A stretch of 36,038 bases of DNA from Polyangiaceae bacterium. GTDB taxonomy: Bacteria; Myxococcota_A; Polyangia; Polyangiales; Polyangiaceae. Both the position numbers and the translations under genes were made by a program. Shown here piece by piece: positions 1 to 10,120 of this stretch (the stretch's first letter is position 1; the number at the start of each line of letters is the position of its first letter). Location: NCBI GenBank assembly GCA_025453595.1, contig JALOQB010000017.1, positions 1 to 36,038 on the forward strand, read 5' to 3'. A model generated the notes under the pieces. It saw only the letters and a list, made by a program, of their open reading frames with translations. It was not told the DNA's origin and did not search any database.

Positions 1-1536
1 CTGGATGAGCGCCTCGCGGTTCTTGCGGAGGGTCTTCTGGAATTTCTCGAAGGTGAGCCCCTCGGTGGACTCGCCGTTCTCGCGCTTGAGCCGGAGGAAA
101 TCTTCGAAGACCTGGGGCCACTCGGAGGTGTCATCGTCATCGCTGGCCTCGGGCGTCGAGGCGGGCGGGGGGGCGACAGGCCGGGAGCCGGAGGCCTCGG
201 CGCGGGCGTTCCGGGGGGGCGGAGGGCCCTTGCCCGAGGAGGGCTGGGGCAGGCTGAACGAGGTGGAGAGCTCGGGCTTGAAGGTGGCGCTCGAGGCCTC
301 CGGGGGGGGAGCCTCGCCAGGGAACGAGAACGCGCTCATGGCAGGCTGGGCGGGGATGGGGCCCAGGACCTGCTCGAGGTCAGCGGCCTTGCGCGAGCCG
401 CCGCCCTTGGCCACGGCCTTCTCGATGCCGTCGTTGATGTCGCTGGCGATCTTGCGGAACGTGCTGAAGAACTTGCTGGGGGCGAGCTGGTCGACGTCGC
501 CCTTGGCGAAGCGCGCGGCCTCCTTCTGGAAGGTGCGAAGGGGCTTGGAGTGCTCGAGGAAGGAGAAGAGCAGGCCCACCAGCGCCGCGAGGGCCGACAG
601 ACCGGCCACCACGGGGATCTTGGCGGCCTTCTTGTCGGCGTCGTCGCCGGCGGTGAGGAAGCCCGTCGGCCCCCCCACCAGCTCGGCCTGCCGGCCCACG
701 GCGAAGCCGGCGCCGAGATCCCAGGATTCACCGGGGATCAGGGAGTAAACCACGGCGAGGTTGTCCCGGAGCACGCGGGTGGAGCTTCGCCCCTTTTCCT
801 TGTAGTCCTTGTCCTGCTCCACGCCGTCGAGGTCGGTGGTGATAGCGTCCAGCATGGCGGTGGGGAACCCCTCCGGAGACGCCGCCGCCACCCGGGTCTT
901 CGCCGCGTAGAAGGCGACCGCCGCGTTGGTGCGCTTGGTGAGCTCCCGGGCGAACACATCGTCGACGATGCGAGCACCCACGATGGCCCCGGCGGGAGGC
1001 TGCGACGTGTCGTACTCGACCGGGCGGGCCACCACGCGGTAGATGCGGCCGTCGAGCACCCAGGTATCGTCGCGGATCCAGCCGTGGAGGGCGTCGGCCA
1101 CGATACCGTAGCCGCCCAGCTCGAAATCCTCGATACCGGCGGCCTGATCGTAGCCCTGCTGGGCCACCACGCGGCCGTACTGGTCCACGGCAAAGAGGGC
1201 GGTGAATTGCAGGTCCGAGGGCAGCTTCTCGTCGACGCCCTTGAGCATCTTCTTCACCTTGTCCCGGACGTCGGCGGGGGGCTTTGTCGGCGAGCCGCTC
1301 GACTTGGCGAGAGCCGAGGCCAGCTCGGGATCAAGGGCGAAGTTGATGAGCGCGCTGGAGCGCTTGCGGGCGTCGTCGCGCAGGTACCACGACACCACCT
1401 GCGCATCCCCGTTGAGGCCCTCGCGCATGCTCCGCTGGGAGGCGCGGTCGAAGTGGGAGGAGGCCACGTAAAGCTGGAACGTCAGGAACCCGATGACCAG
1501 GCTCAGGACGAGGTACCAGAGGCGTGAAGCGATCAT
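1..1536 (-). CDS. Membrane-bound sensor-like protein (HAMP-like, myxobacterial C-terminal domain), partial
   Basis: The reading frame opens at an ATG sharing one base with the stop of the upstream gene and stays open to the window edge: 512 codons, no stop, so the C-terminus is missing. Seen: an N-terminal membrane helix (about residues 5-25), an extracytoplasmic region of about 280 residues, a second helix (about 307-327), then a HAMP-like stretch starting with FLEHSKPLRTF. A Pro/Ser/Ala-rich cytoplasmic linker follows, and a conserved-looking block from about residue 472 (EWPQVFEDFLRLKRENGEST). That layout is typical of a one-component or adaptor-type membrane sensor. The C-terminal block resembles the one I recall from the MXAN_5187-type myxobacterial family; this is a memory-based match. 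No kinase, cyclase or chemotaxis output domain is visible in the part present. Translational coupling suggests co-expression with the secreted protein upstream. Confidence 0.8.
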   Translation of the reverse strand, partial: MIASRLWYLVLSLVIGFLTFQLYVASSHFDRASQRSMREGLNGDAQVVSWYLRDDARKRSSALINFALDPELASALAKSSGSPTKPPADVRDKVKKMLKGVDEKLPSDLQFTALFAVDQYGRVVAQQGYDQAAGIEDFELGGYGIVADALHGWIRDDTWVLDGRIYRVVARPVEYDTSQPPAGAIVGARIVDDVFARELTKRTNAAVAFYAAKTRVAAASPEGFPTAMLDAITTDLDGVEQDKDYKEKGRSSTRVLRDNLAVVYSLIPGESWDLGAGFAVGRQAELVGGPTGFLTAGDDADKKAAKIPVVAGLSALAALVGLLFSFLEHSKPLRTFQKEAARFAKGDVDQLAPSKFFSTFRKIASDINDGIEKAVAKGGGSRKAADLEQVLGPIPAQPAMSAFSFPGEAPPPEASSATFKPELSTSFSLPQPSSGKGPPPPRNARAEASGSRPVAPPPASTPEASDDDDTSEWPQVFEDFLRLKRENGESTEGLTFEKFQKTLRKNREALIQ

Positions 1537-2267
1537 CACTTCTTCCCCGGCGGCGGTGCATCCTCCGCCACGACCACGGGCTCCTTGAGCTCCATGGGGA
1601 TCTCGCTGGCCACCTTGAGCGGCACCGGCTTGCCCACCGCCTCGCCATTGAAGAAGGCCTTGAGCGTGTACTCCCCCGGCGGCAGGTTGGCGAAGGAGAA
1701 CACCCCGTCGCGACCCGGGTAGGCGACCGCCGCCACGTTGGGCTCGGCCACGATCCAGGAGCGAATGCTCGGGGCGAGCTGATCACGGAGCTCGTACTTC
1801 CCCGGGCTCGGCACCTTCCACTGGCGGCTGCTCGCGCCCTTCATGTCGGAGGCCTGGAAGGTCGCGTTCCCCACCAGGTAGGGCCGGTGCGGGAAGGGAT
1901 CGCGGTTCTGGAACTCGATCACCGTGCCCGGGGCCACCACCAGCGTCACCGGGGAGGTCCGTCCCCCGCCGATGCGCAGCGCCATGGGGTTGCTAGGGGG
2001 GGTCGCCGCCGCGCCACCGATGGCCGCGATGCAGACCTCTTTCGGTGCGTGGGGGAAGAGCGCCCGGAACTCGGCGCGCACCGTGGGGGACGGTTCGCGC
2101 CAGGTGTACCGGTTGGCCCCTGGCTCCTTGGCCTCGTTCCAGACCGGGTTCACCAGCTTCTGGACCCCGTTCACCCGACCCTTGACCACCGCCGCCCAGG
2201 ATACCACCGGCCACAGGAGAAACCCTGCCCCGAGGATCACGAGCCCTCTGGAAATCAGACGTTGCAT
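1536..2267 (-). CDS. Secreted carboxypeptidase-regulatory/cupredoxin-like protein
   Basis: Encodes about 243 residues from the chosen ATG; the frame stays open upstream to a TTG at 2294, but the ATG at 2267 is preceded by AGAGGG and gives a clean signal peptide (MQRLISRGLVILGAGFLLW, cleavage near WAA). The middle (PGTVIEFQNRDPFPHRPYLV) resembles the beta-sandwich of plastocyanin-like proteins, but the full set of type-1 copper ligands is not evident. The C-terminal part (VFSFANLPPGEYTLKAFF) is the hallmark strand pattern of carboxypeptidase regulatory-like (transthyretin-like) domains. It probably acts in the periplasm or at the surface as a binding or structural protein; no enzyme activity is implied. 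It overlaps the downstream membrane sensor by one base, so the two may form a sensor/ligand-binding pair (inference). Confidence 0.75.
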   Translation of the reverse strand: MQRLISRGLVILGAGFLLWPVVSWAAVVKGRVNGVQKLVNPVWNEAKEPGANRYTWREPSPTVRAEFRALFPHAPKEVCIAAIGGAAATPPSNPMALRIGGGRTSPVTLVVAPGTVIEFQNRDPFPHRPYLVGNATFQASDMKGASSRQWKVPSPGKYELRDQLAPSIRSWIVAEPNVAAVAYPGRDGVFSFANLPPGEYTLKAFFNGEAVGKPVPLKVASEIPMELKEPVVVAEDAPPPGKK

Positions 2268-2350
2268 GCGCCCTCTCATCTCGCTCGTGGGCAAGCTAAC
2301 CCGCCGCGCGCGCCCCTGTAAACCGCGAACCCGCCCCGCTCGCTCCCCCC

Positions 2351-2553
2351 TGGTTGGTCATGTTCCTTGCCGCTTGCTCGCGGGCGGAACCGGGAACCCC
2401 TGAGCCTTTTTCAAGGTGGGGCCCGTCTGGTCGTTTTAGGCTTCCCAGTGAAGAATTCTGGGCCTGCACACCGCGACCCACGTTAGGCCCCGGGGTATTA
2501 GGTGTTCGGGATTCTTTGGTAGCCCGCGAGCAAGCAGCCGGAACAGCCACCAC
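2351..2553. repeat. Long imperfect palindrome in intergenic DNA
   Basis: This fills most of the gene-free stretch 2268-2690. The outer arms match closely: GCTTGCTCGCGGGC (2372-2385) is repeated inverted at 2522-2535, with TGTTCC also conserved outside it. Moving inward, GGGGCC pairs with GGCCCC, a CGT..GGTCG block pairs with CGACCcACG, and the centre is CCCAG (2444-2448)/CTGGG (2458-2462) around a 9-nt AT-rich loop. Together the arms could fold into one hairpin of about 200 nt with internal bulges. Both strands carry short open frames here that start with similar residues, which is merely a consequence of the symmetry. It could be a structured RNA, a miniature inverted-repeat element or an intergenic repeat family; the sequence alone does not decide. 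Confidence 0.7.
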
Positions 2554-2690
2554 AGTACGCCCCCGCGCGCGTCACCGCAAGCGGCTCCGGAACCCTTTTG
2601 CCTGAGCCGATGTCACGTCCTCCGTCGTTGTGGGAACATGGACAGCGGCGGGAAGAATTGCTCGTCGTCCACAGTAGCCGGAGAAGTCGC

Positions 2691-4781
2691 ATGCGTCACA
2701 CCTCTCGGATCGGTTGGGTTGGGTTGCTTGGCTCGGGTGCATTGCTCGGGCTGTCTCTGGTGGGGTGTGGTCGCCCTGCACCCACGAGCACCGCCAGCGC
2801 GGTCCAGGGCCAGCAGGCGACGGGGGCCCGCTGTGCGCGGCGCCATGGCTCCGTCGGGCCAGTGCGCGTCGATGACAACCGGGAGGGGCGCCCCCTCGCG
2901 CTCGCCCGGCTCCAGGATCGCACCCTCGCCTTCGTCGCGGACGAGGACGACGCCACCCTCCACACCGTCGATCTCACCTCCGGCAAGGAGATCGCCCTCA
3001 CCCCGCTCCCCGGGGCGCCCGCCCAGGTCCTCGTGCTCAAGGATGGCCGCGTCGCCGTCACCCTCCGTGATCGCAACCAGCTCCAGATCCTCGAACCCAC
3101 CGCCAACCCCGAGAACCCCCTCGACTCCCTCTGCACCGTCGAGCTCCCCACCGAACCCATCGGCCTCGCAGCCAGCCCCGATGATCGCCTCGTCCTGGTG
3201 ACCAGCGGCTGGGGTCAGGCCCTCTCCGCCCTCGACGGCGACTCCCTCCGCGTCTCCTTTCAGGTCCCTCTCGCTCGCGAACCTCGCGCGGTCGTGGTCT
3301 CCGGCGATGGCTCCACCGCTTACATCTCTCACGTGGTCGGTTCTCGCGCTTCCGCGGTCGATCTCGGCACCCCCGAGCACCCGGTTCGCACCGTCGACCT
3401 CTCCGGTCAGGACCCCAACCTCGCCCAGCCCCGCCGTCGCAACCTCGTCAAGGCTGTCGGCAACGCCTTCCGCGCTGAATCCCCCAGGAACAATCGCTCC
3501 GCCTGCCAGGGCTTTGCCCTCACCCGCAGCTCCGACCCCCAGGGCCGCATCTTTGCACCCCAGGTTCTCGTTGACCCAGGCAACGCCGAGGTGCCTTCCG
3601 GGGGCTACGGCGATGGCTTTATGGCCTCCGAGGTGGCGAGCGTGGGGGTCATCGACGAGGCCTCGGGAGAGACCATCCGGGCCTCGCTCCAGCTGAGGCC
3701 CGAGGATGGCCAGCTTCACATGGCCACCCGGGAGTGCTTGCTGCCTCGCTCTGCCGCGGTGGACCCTTCGCGCAAATCGCTCTTCGTCTCGTGCCTGGGT
3801 GGAGACACGGTGGTCGAGTACGACGCCGCTGCCCCCAACCCTCACGGGGCCGAGCGCCGGCGCTGGTCGGTGCCGGCGGGCCCCACCGGGGTGGCGGTCG
3901 ATGGCCTTGGCCACCGCCTGGTGGTCTGGTCCCAGTTTGATCAGGCCCTCTCGGTCGTTGATCTCAGCGAGCAGGCGACCGCCCGCCGTCCTGTCACCCT
4001 GGCCCTCTCTCGCAAGGCGAAGACCGCGGCCGAGGGCGACCTGGCGCTGGGCCGCAAGATCTTCCACGCCGCCGGCAACACGGCGATCTCCCAGGACGGT
4101 AGGACCTGCGCGTCGTGCCACCCGGACGGCCGCGACGACGCGCTCACCTGGTCCACCCCCGAGGGGCCGCGGAACACCCCCATGCTCGCCGGACGGCTGC
4201 AGAAGACCGGCCCCTTTGGCTGGAATGGCTCCAGCTCCACCGTGCAGGAGCACCTGCACCAGACCTTCCAGCGCCTCCGGGGCTCGGGTCTGCAGGAGCA
4301 CGAGCTGGCCGCCCTCGACTCCTTCCTTCACGCGATGCACACGCCCCGCCTGCGCGCTCCGGCGCCTGGCAGCGAGATGGCCAAGGTGGCCCGCGGCAAG
4401 GAAATCTTCGAGTCCGCCGATTCAGCCTGCGCGACCTGCCACCGCACCGACGATGCCTTCATCGACCGGACCAAGCACGACGTGGGCAGCAAGGCTAAGG
4501 CTGACAACGAGACCAGCTTCGACACGCCCACGCTGCGCTTCGTCGGCGCGACGGCGCCTTACTTTCATGATGGTCGCTACGCGACCTTGCGCGAGATGCT
4601 CCTGGGCCACGACGGCAAGATGGGCCGTACCAGCCACCTGAAGCCCGCCGATCTCGAGGCGCTGGAAGCCTACCTTCAGACGCTGTTACCGCCCCGGCGC
4701 TGCGCCCAGCGCGCGAGCTGTGCATACAGCCCCCGGGGCCCTTGCTCCCCGAGATCGAGCCCCCGGGGGAAGCCAACATGA
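2691..4781 (+). CDS. Di-haem cytochrome c lipoprotein with beta-propeller (MauG/CcpA-like)
   Basis: About 696 residues from the ATG preceded by GGAGAAG; an in-frame start 93 bases upstream is less likely because this one gives a perfect lipoprotein signal with lipobox LVGC (Cys26). The N-terminal about 400 residues show repeated YVTN/Lgl-type beta-propeller blades (for example IGLAASPDDRLVLVTSG and GPTGVAVDGLGHRLVV). The C-terminal part carries two c-type haem motifs, CASCH (about 473-477) and CATCH (about 580-584), with the DTPTLRFVGATAPYFHDGRY block typical of cytochrome c peroxidase/MauG-like proteins. It would be anchored in the periplasm or outer membrane and act in peroxide reduction or electron transfer; the substrate is unknown. 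The last 30 or so residues are Arg/Pro-rich and overlap the convergent hydrolase by 106 bases. Confidence 0.85.
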   Translation: MRHTSRIGWVGLLGSGALLGLSLVGCGRPAPTSTASAVQGQQATGARCARRHGSVGPVRVDDNREGRPLALARLQDRTLAFVADEDDATLHTVDLTSGKEIALTPLPGAPAQVLVLKDGRVAVTLRDRNQLQILEPTANPENPLDSLCTVELPTEPIGLAASPDDRLVLVTSGWGQALSALDGDSLRVSFQVPLAREPRAVVVSGDGSTAYISHVVGSRASAVDLGTPEHPVRTVDLSGQDPNLAQPRRRNLVKAVGNAFRAESPRNNRSACQGFALTRSSDPQGRIFAPQVLVDPGNAEVPSGGYGDGFMASEVASVGVIDEASGETIRASLQLRPEDGQLHMATRECLLPRSAAVDPSRKSLFVSCLGGDTVVEYDAAAPNPHGAERRRWSVPAGPTGVAVDGLGHRLVVWSQFDQALSVVDLSEQATARRPVTLALSRKAKTAAEGDLALGRKIFHAAGNTAISQDGRTCASCHPDGRDDALTWSTPEGPRNTPMLAGRLQKTGPFGWNGSSSTVQEHLHQTFQRLRGSGLQEHELAALDSFLHAMHTPRLRAPAPGSEMAKVARGKEIFESADSACATCHRTDDAFIDRTKHDVGSKAKADNETSFDTPTLRFVGATAPYFHDGRYATLREMLLGHDGKMGRTSHLKPADLEALEAYLQTLLPPRRCAQRASCAYSPRGPCSPRSSPRGKPT

Positions 4782-5622
4782 CCACCGGGGACAACGCGCG
4801 CGTCCACGGTGGCCGCGGCGCGGCGCAGCGAGGGGAGCACCGAGCGACCCGGGACCATCGGGTCCTGGGCGCCGACCACCACCAGGGTCTCGGTCCGGAG
4901 CCGATGCAGGTGGGGCCCGGCGCTCACCTGCTCGTAGTAATCATGGGCCCCCTTGAACCCGAAGCGGGGCGCGATGATCCGCTCATCCCACGCCTGGATG
5001 CTGCGGATCCGGCGGGCCTCCTGGACGGGCAGGGGGACCGGGTGGCGCGCAGCGACGCGCTCGTAGATATCGCAGAGACCCGCCAGCACGTAGCGAAGGA
5101 ACGGTCGCCGTTTCCAGCCATCGAGGGCCACCGCGCCGGTGGCCAGGTCGAGGGGAGGGCACACGGCGATCACCCCGGCCAGCGGCGCCTCCGGGCGGTG
5201 CGCGGCGTAGCGGAGTGCCAGGTGTCCACCCAGCGAGAACCCCCAGAGCACGAGGGGGCCGCGCCGGCGTAGCTCCGGGCTCTGGAGGGCCGCGTCCAGA
5301 TCTTCCAGAAGACCTGCGTGGTAGAAATCTTCTCCGCTCCGGTCTGCCCCCCGCAGGTCAAGGCGGAGGTGCCCCAGCCCGAGGGACGCCAGCGCGGCGG
5401 AGGCCCGCCGCATGTAGGGACTTTCCCTGTGGCCTCCGAGGCCATGGAGCAGGACAACGAAGGGGCCCGATCCCTCGTGGAGGCGCCCGGAGAGGCGCAC
5501 CGGGCCTCGCAGCGGGTCGAGGAGGGTGGCGGAGAAGGGGGCGGAGGGCAGAGGGGCAGGGGAGGGGGCCACGAGGGGGCCCAGGGTCCAGGCGAGGCCC
5601 CGGAGGGGGCCCTGGATCGCGG

Positions 5623-5626
<4 letters not shown>
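4676..5626 (-). CDS. Alpha/beta hydrolase, YheT-like
   Basis: About 316 residues. I place the start at the GTG at 5626, whose GTGA overlaps the stop of the ABC-F gene; an ATG 45 bases upstream lies inside that gene. Seen: the oxyanion-region motif LLHGLGGHRESPY, the nucleophile elbow GFSLGGH, a late acid (GAQDPMVPG) and the catalytic histidine in GGHVGF. The early LHGLGG..S.YM pattern and RLDLRGADRS are characteristic of the YheT/EMB8 branch of hydrolases, whose physiological substrates are poorly defined (lipids or esters). It is translationally coupled to the ATPase upstream. Its 3' end overlaps the convergent cytochrome gene by 106 bases. Confidence 0.85.
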
Positions 5627-7551
<1,925 letters not shown>

Positions 7552-7628
7552 GTTGCGTCGCAGCAAGAGGGTCGCAGGCGGCCCGACCTTAGCAGACTAC
7601 GCGGCGCCCGGGCCAGGGCCCTCCCGGC

Positions 7629-8390
7629 TCATTCCCCGAGCAACCAGCCGAGCGCTTCCCGGTTGAAGGCATCCGGATTTTCTATACAAGCGAGGTGACC
7701 GGCCCCGGGGATCTCGACGGCGACGCCGCGGGGGGTCAGGTCGATCATCGCGTGGGTCTCCTCGGGGGGGGTGAGGGTGTCGTCGGAGCCCACGAGGCCG
7801 AGGACCGGGATACGGCTGTTGCGCAGGGTCCCGGTGTGGTCGGCGCGATCCCGCAGGGCCACGAGGGCGCCGGAGACCGCCTGGGGGGTCTGGTCGAGGG
7901 CGATGTGGCGCAGGCGCTCCCGGGTGGCGTCCCCGGTGGACGGGGCCACCAGCCTGGGCAAGAGCTGCTCGAAGAGGCCGCCGACCCCGCCGCCGCCGTG
8001 CAGGAGCGCGAGCTGCCGTGCCCGGCCCTGGCGCCCCTCGGCGCTGTCCGCGGTGGCCCGGGTGTCGCAGAGCAGCAGCCGCTCGACCCGCCCCGGGTGC
8101 CGTGCCAGCAGGGACAGCGCCACGTAGCCCCCCATCGAGAGCCCCGCCACCGCTGCCTGCTCGACCCCCTGGGCCTCCAGCAGCGCCGCCACGTCGTCGG
8201 CCATCTGGTCCATCGATGTCGGCGCCCCGAGCCCCCGGGAGCGGCCAAACCCCCGTAGGTCCGGGATGAGCACCCGGAAGCGGGCCGAGAACGCCTCGAT
8301 CTGGGCCTGCCACAGGCGGCCGTCGAGGGGGAAGGCGTGGAGCAGCACCAGCGTCGGGCCGGTGCCGTGGTGGGTGAACGCGAGGGCCAT
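7629..8390 (-). CDS. Alpha/beta hydrolase, 3-oxoadipate enol-lactonase-like
   Basis: About 253 residues. The frame is open further upstream, across the regulator gene, but the homologous part starts at the ATG giving MALAFTHHGTGPTLVLLHAF. Motifs seen: LLHAFPLDGRLW (oxyanion region), DLRGFGRS, nucleophile elbow GLSMGGYVA, acid GSDDTLTP and catalytic histidine in GAGHLA. The length (about 250) and pattern fit the PcaD/RutD/BioH-like branch. A MenH role is unlikely because a better candidate sits inside the menaquinone operon. It is transcribed divergently from the GbsR-type regulator, so it could be that regulator's target. Confidence 0.85.
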   Translation of the reverse strand: MALAFTHHGTGPTLVLLHAFPLDGRLWQAQIEAFSARFRVLIPDLRGFGRSRGLGAPTSMDQMADDVAALLEAQGVEQAAVAGLSMGGYVALSLLARHPGRVERLLLCDTRATADSAEGRQGRARQLALLHGGGGVGGLFEQLLPRLVAPSTGDATRERLRHIALDQTPQAVSGALVALRDRADHTGTLRNSRIPVLGLVGSDDTLTPPEETHAMIDLTPRGVAVEIPGAGHLACIENPDAFNREALGWLLGE

Positions 8391-8430
8391 GCGGGCCAGC
8401 GTTTGCCTGGCCTGATCGGCGCAGCAAGGC

Positions 8431-8472
8431 TTGACGAGGGGCGGAAGGGTATCTATTGAACTTTCAAAAGTT
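8431..8472 (+). promoter_or_regulatory. Candidate promoter with overlapping dyad upstream of the quinone operon
   Basis: A -35-like TTGACG (8431-8436) is followed after 17 bases by TATTGA (8454-8459). The -10 region runs into a perfect dyad AACTTT-CA-AAAGTT (8459-8472), flanked by outer TTGAA/TTCAA matches (8456-8460 and 8480-8484). It lies between the divergent hydrolase and the GbsR/MarR-type gene, an arrangement typical of an autoregulated operator. The ribosome binding site AAGGGGA lies at 8484-8490, 8 bases before the ATG. The -10 match is weak; the dyad is clear. Confidence 0.5.
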
Positions 8473-8498
8473 TCTGAAGATTCAAGGGGACCATCGAG

Positions 8499-9071
8499 AT
8501 GACCATGACCCACCCTTCCCACCCGGCGGTGCTGCTGGCGGCAGACGCCGTGGGGGATGTGATCGAGTACTGGGGGTTCCGGAAGGCGCTGGGGCGCGTG
8601 TGGGCGGTGCTGTACCTGTGGGATGGTCCGCTGTCGGCGGGGGACATCGGGGAGCGGCTGCAGATGTCGGCGGGTGCGGTGAGCATGGCGCTGACGGAGC
8701 TGCAGCGGTGGGCGGTGGTGAAGCGGGTGTGGCTGCCCGGGGAGCGGCGCGAGTTCTTCGAGGCGGAGGTGGATCTCTGGAAGATGATCGCGAAGGTGAT
8801 CAGCGAGCGAGAGCGGTACCTGGCGCGGGGGGTGAGGGAGCGCCTGGAGCAGGCGAAGCGGATGGTGGAGGAGAGCGGAGGGGGCGTGAAGGGCCAGCGA
8901 GAGAAGCTGGAGAAGCTGGTGTCGGTGGCCCAGCTGGCGGAGCACGTGATCGAGGCGTTTATCCAGTCGCGGATGGCTGATTTTTCGACGTTCACCGGGG
9001 CCCTCAGCGGCGCTGGTGAGGGCTCTGCGAAGGCTCGGAAGGTGAGGTTAGAGACAGGGCGGAAGAGATGA
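8499..9071 (+). CDS. GbsR/MarR-type transcriptional regulator
   Basis: 190 residues. A winged helix-turn-helix is recognisable at about residues 38-85 (GPLSAGDIGERLQMSAGAVS then MALTELQRWAVVKRVW), followed by a helical dimerisation region rich in Glu/Arg/Lys. The N-terminal ADAVGDVIEYWGFRKALGRV is the usual lead-in of GbsR-type proteins, which repress or activate neighbouring operons in response to small ligands. It is the first gene of the long menaquinone operon and shares ATGA with the polyprenyl synthase gene, so it most likely regulates that operon and itself through the dyad upstream (inference). The ligand is unknown. Confidence 0.82.
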   Translation: MTMTHPSHPAVLLAADAVGDVIEYWGFRKALGRVWAVLYLWDGPLSAGDIGERLQMSAGAVSMALTELQRWAVVKRVWLPGERREFFEAEVDLWKMIAKVISERERYLARGVRERLEQAKRMVEESGGGVKGQREKLEKLVSVAQLAEHVIEAFIQSRMADFSTFTGALSGAGEGSAKARKVRLETGRKR

Positions 9072-10111
9072 TGACAGGGCAGAGCGAGGGGATGATGGCG
9101 AGGCTGGAGGCCAGCGCCCGCGGCGGCGGGGCCGCGGTGGTGGCCGACAAGCTGGTCTCGCTGCGCGTCTTCCTCGAGGATGACCTGCGGCAGGTCGAGG
9201 AGGATCTGGCCTCCATCGAGACGCGCCCGACTCCGCTGCACCGCAGCGCGCGGCACCTGCTGGACCTGGGGGGCAAGCGGCTCCGCCCCACCTGCGTGGC
9301 CCTGGCCTCGCGGGTCGGGTCGGGCTTCGGCCCCCTAGCGCGAGAGATCGCGGTGGCGGTGGAGCTGGTGCACAACGCGACCTTGCTCCACGACGACGTG
9401 GTCGACGTCGGGGATCTGCGGCGCGGCGCCCCCGCGGCGCGGGTGCTCTACGGCAACGCGGCCTCGATCTTCGCCGGCGACTGGCTGCTGGTCGACGCGC
9501 TGCAGCGGGTGCAGCGGGTGGGGATCCCGGGGCTGCTGGAGCGGATGCTGGGCGTGCTCAAGGAGATGCTGGACGCGGAGGCGCTCCAGCTCACCAACCG
9601 CGGCAAGCTGCGGGTCACGCGGGAGGATTACTTCCGGGTCATCGAGGGCAAGACCGCCGCGCTCTTCCGCTGGGGCATGTTCGCCGGGGGGCGCGCGGGC
9701 AACGCCTCGCCAGGCCACTGCGAGGCCCTCGCCTGCTTCGGCCAGTCCCTCGGGGTCGCCTTCCAGGTCATCGACGACGTGCTGGACGTGGCCGGGGAGG
9801 GGGCCACCCTGGGCAAGACGCTGTTCGCTGATCTACGCGAGGGCAAGGTCACCTTCCCGCTGCTCGTGGCCCTCGAGCGGGATCCGGGGCTGGAGTCCGT
9901 GCTCCAGGCCGCCCTGGCCGACTCCGGGCTCTCCGGCGGTGAGGCCGAGATCGCCCAGCTTGTCCGCGCCAGCGGCGCCATCGAGGAGAGCCGGGCCCTG
10001 GCGGCGCGGCTCTCCGCCGAGGCCCTTGGCCACCTGTCCAGTCTCCCAGCAGGCCCCGTGCGGGACGCCCTCGAAGGGGTCGCTCTCGCCATGCTCCACC
10101 GGGTTCAGTGA
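9068..10111 (+). CDS. Polyprenyl diphosphate synthase (menaquinone side chain)
   Basis: 347 residues. Family hallmarks in order: GGKRLRP, first Asp-rich motif HDDVVD after VELVHNATLL, GNAASIFAGDWLL, the EGKTAALF lysine block and the second Asp-rich motif FQVIDDVLD with the downstream GKTLFADLREGKVTFP. This is a trans-isoprenyl diphosphate synthase, extending farnesyl or geranylgeranyl diphosphate with isopentenyl diphosphate. In this operon the product is most likely the chain that MenA attaches to DHNA. The length and motifs fit heptaprenyl/octaprenyl synthases (HepT/IspB); the exact chain length cannot be read. The N-terminal about 40 residues, before the catalytic domain, are longer than usual. 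The start overlaps the regulator's stop. Confidence 0.9.
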   Translation: MMTGQSEGMMARLEASARGGGAAVVADKLVSLRVFLEDDLRQVEEDLASIETRPTPLHRSARHLLDLGGKRLRPTCVALASRVGSGFGPLAREIAVAVELVHNATLLHDDVVDVGDLRRGAPAARVLYGNAASIFAGDWLLVDALQRVQRVGIPGLLERMLGVLKEMLDAEALQLTNRGKLRVTREDYFRVIEGKTAALFRWGMFAGGRAGNASPGHCEALACFGQSLGVAFQVIDDVLDVAGEGATLGKTLFADLREGKVTFPLLVALERDPGLESVLQAALADSGLSGGEAEIAQLVRASGAIEESRALAARLSAEALGHLSSLPAGPVRDALEGVALAMLHRVQ

Positions 10112-10120
10112 GGTGCAATC

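Noticed and set aside
550-1527. Long plus-strand open frames at the left edge
   Set aside because: They mirror the minus-strand membrane sensor, whose frame has two hydrophobic helices and a conserved C-terminal block and runs off the window.
2296-2605. Two short opposing genes beginning MVAVPAACSRA and MVMFLAACSRA
   Set aside because: Their similarity is just the two arms of the long palindrome read from opposite strands; neither continues into a protein-like sequence.
7629-8390. Assignment of this hydrolase as MenH
   Set aside because: A hydrolase with the LPGHG and GYSLGAR motifs lies between menD and menA; this one is divergent and nearer to enol-lactonase-type proteins.
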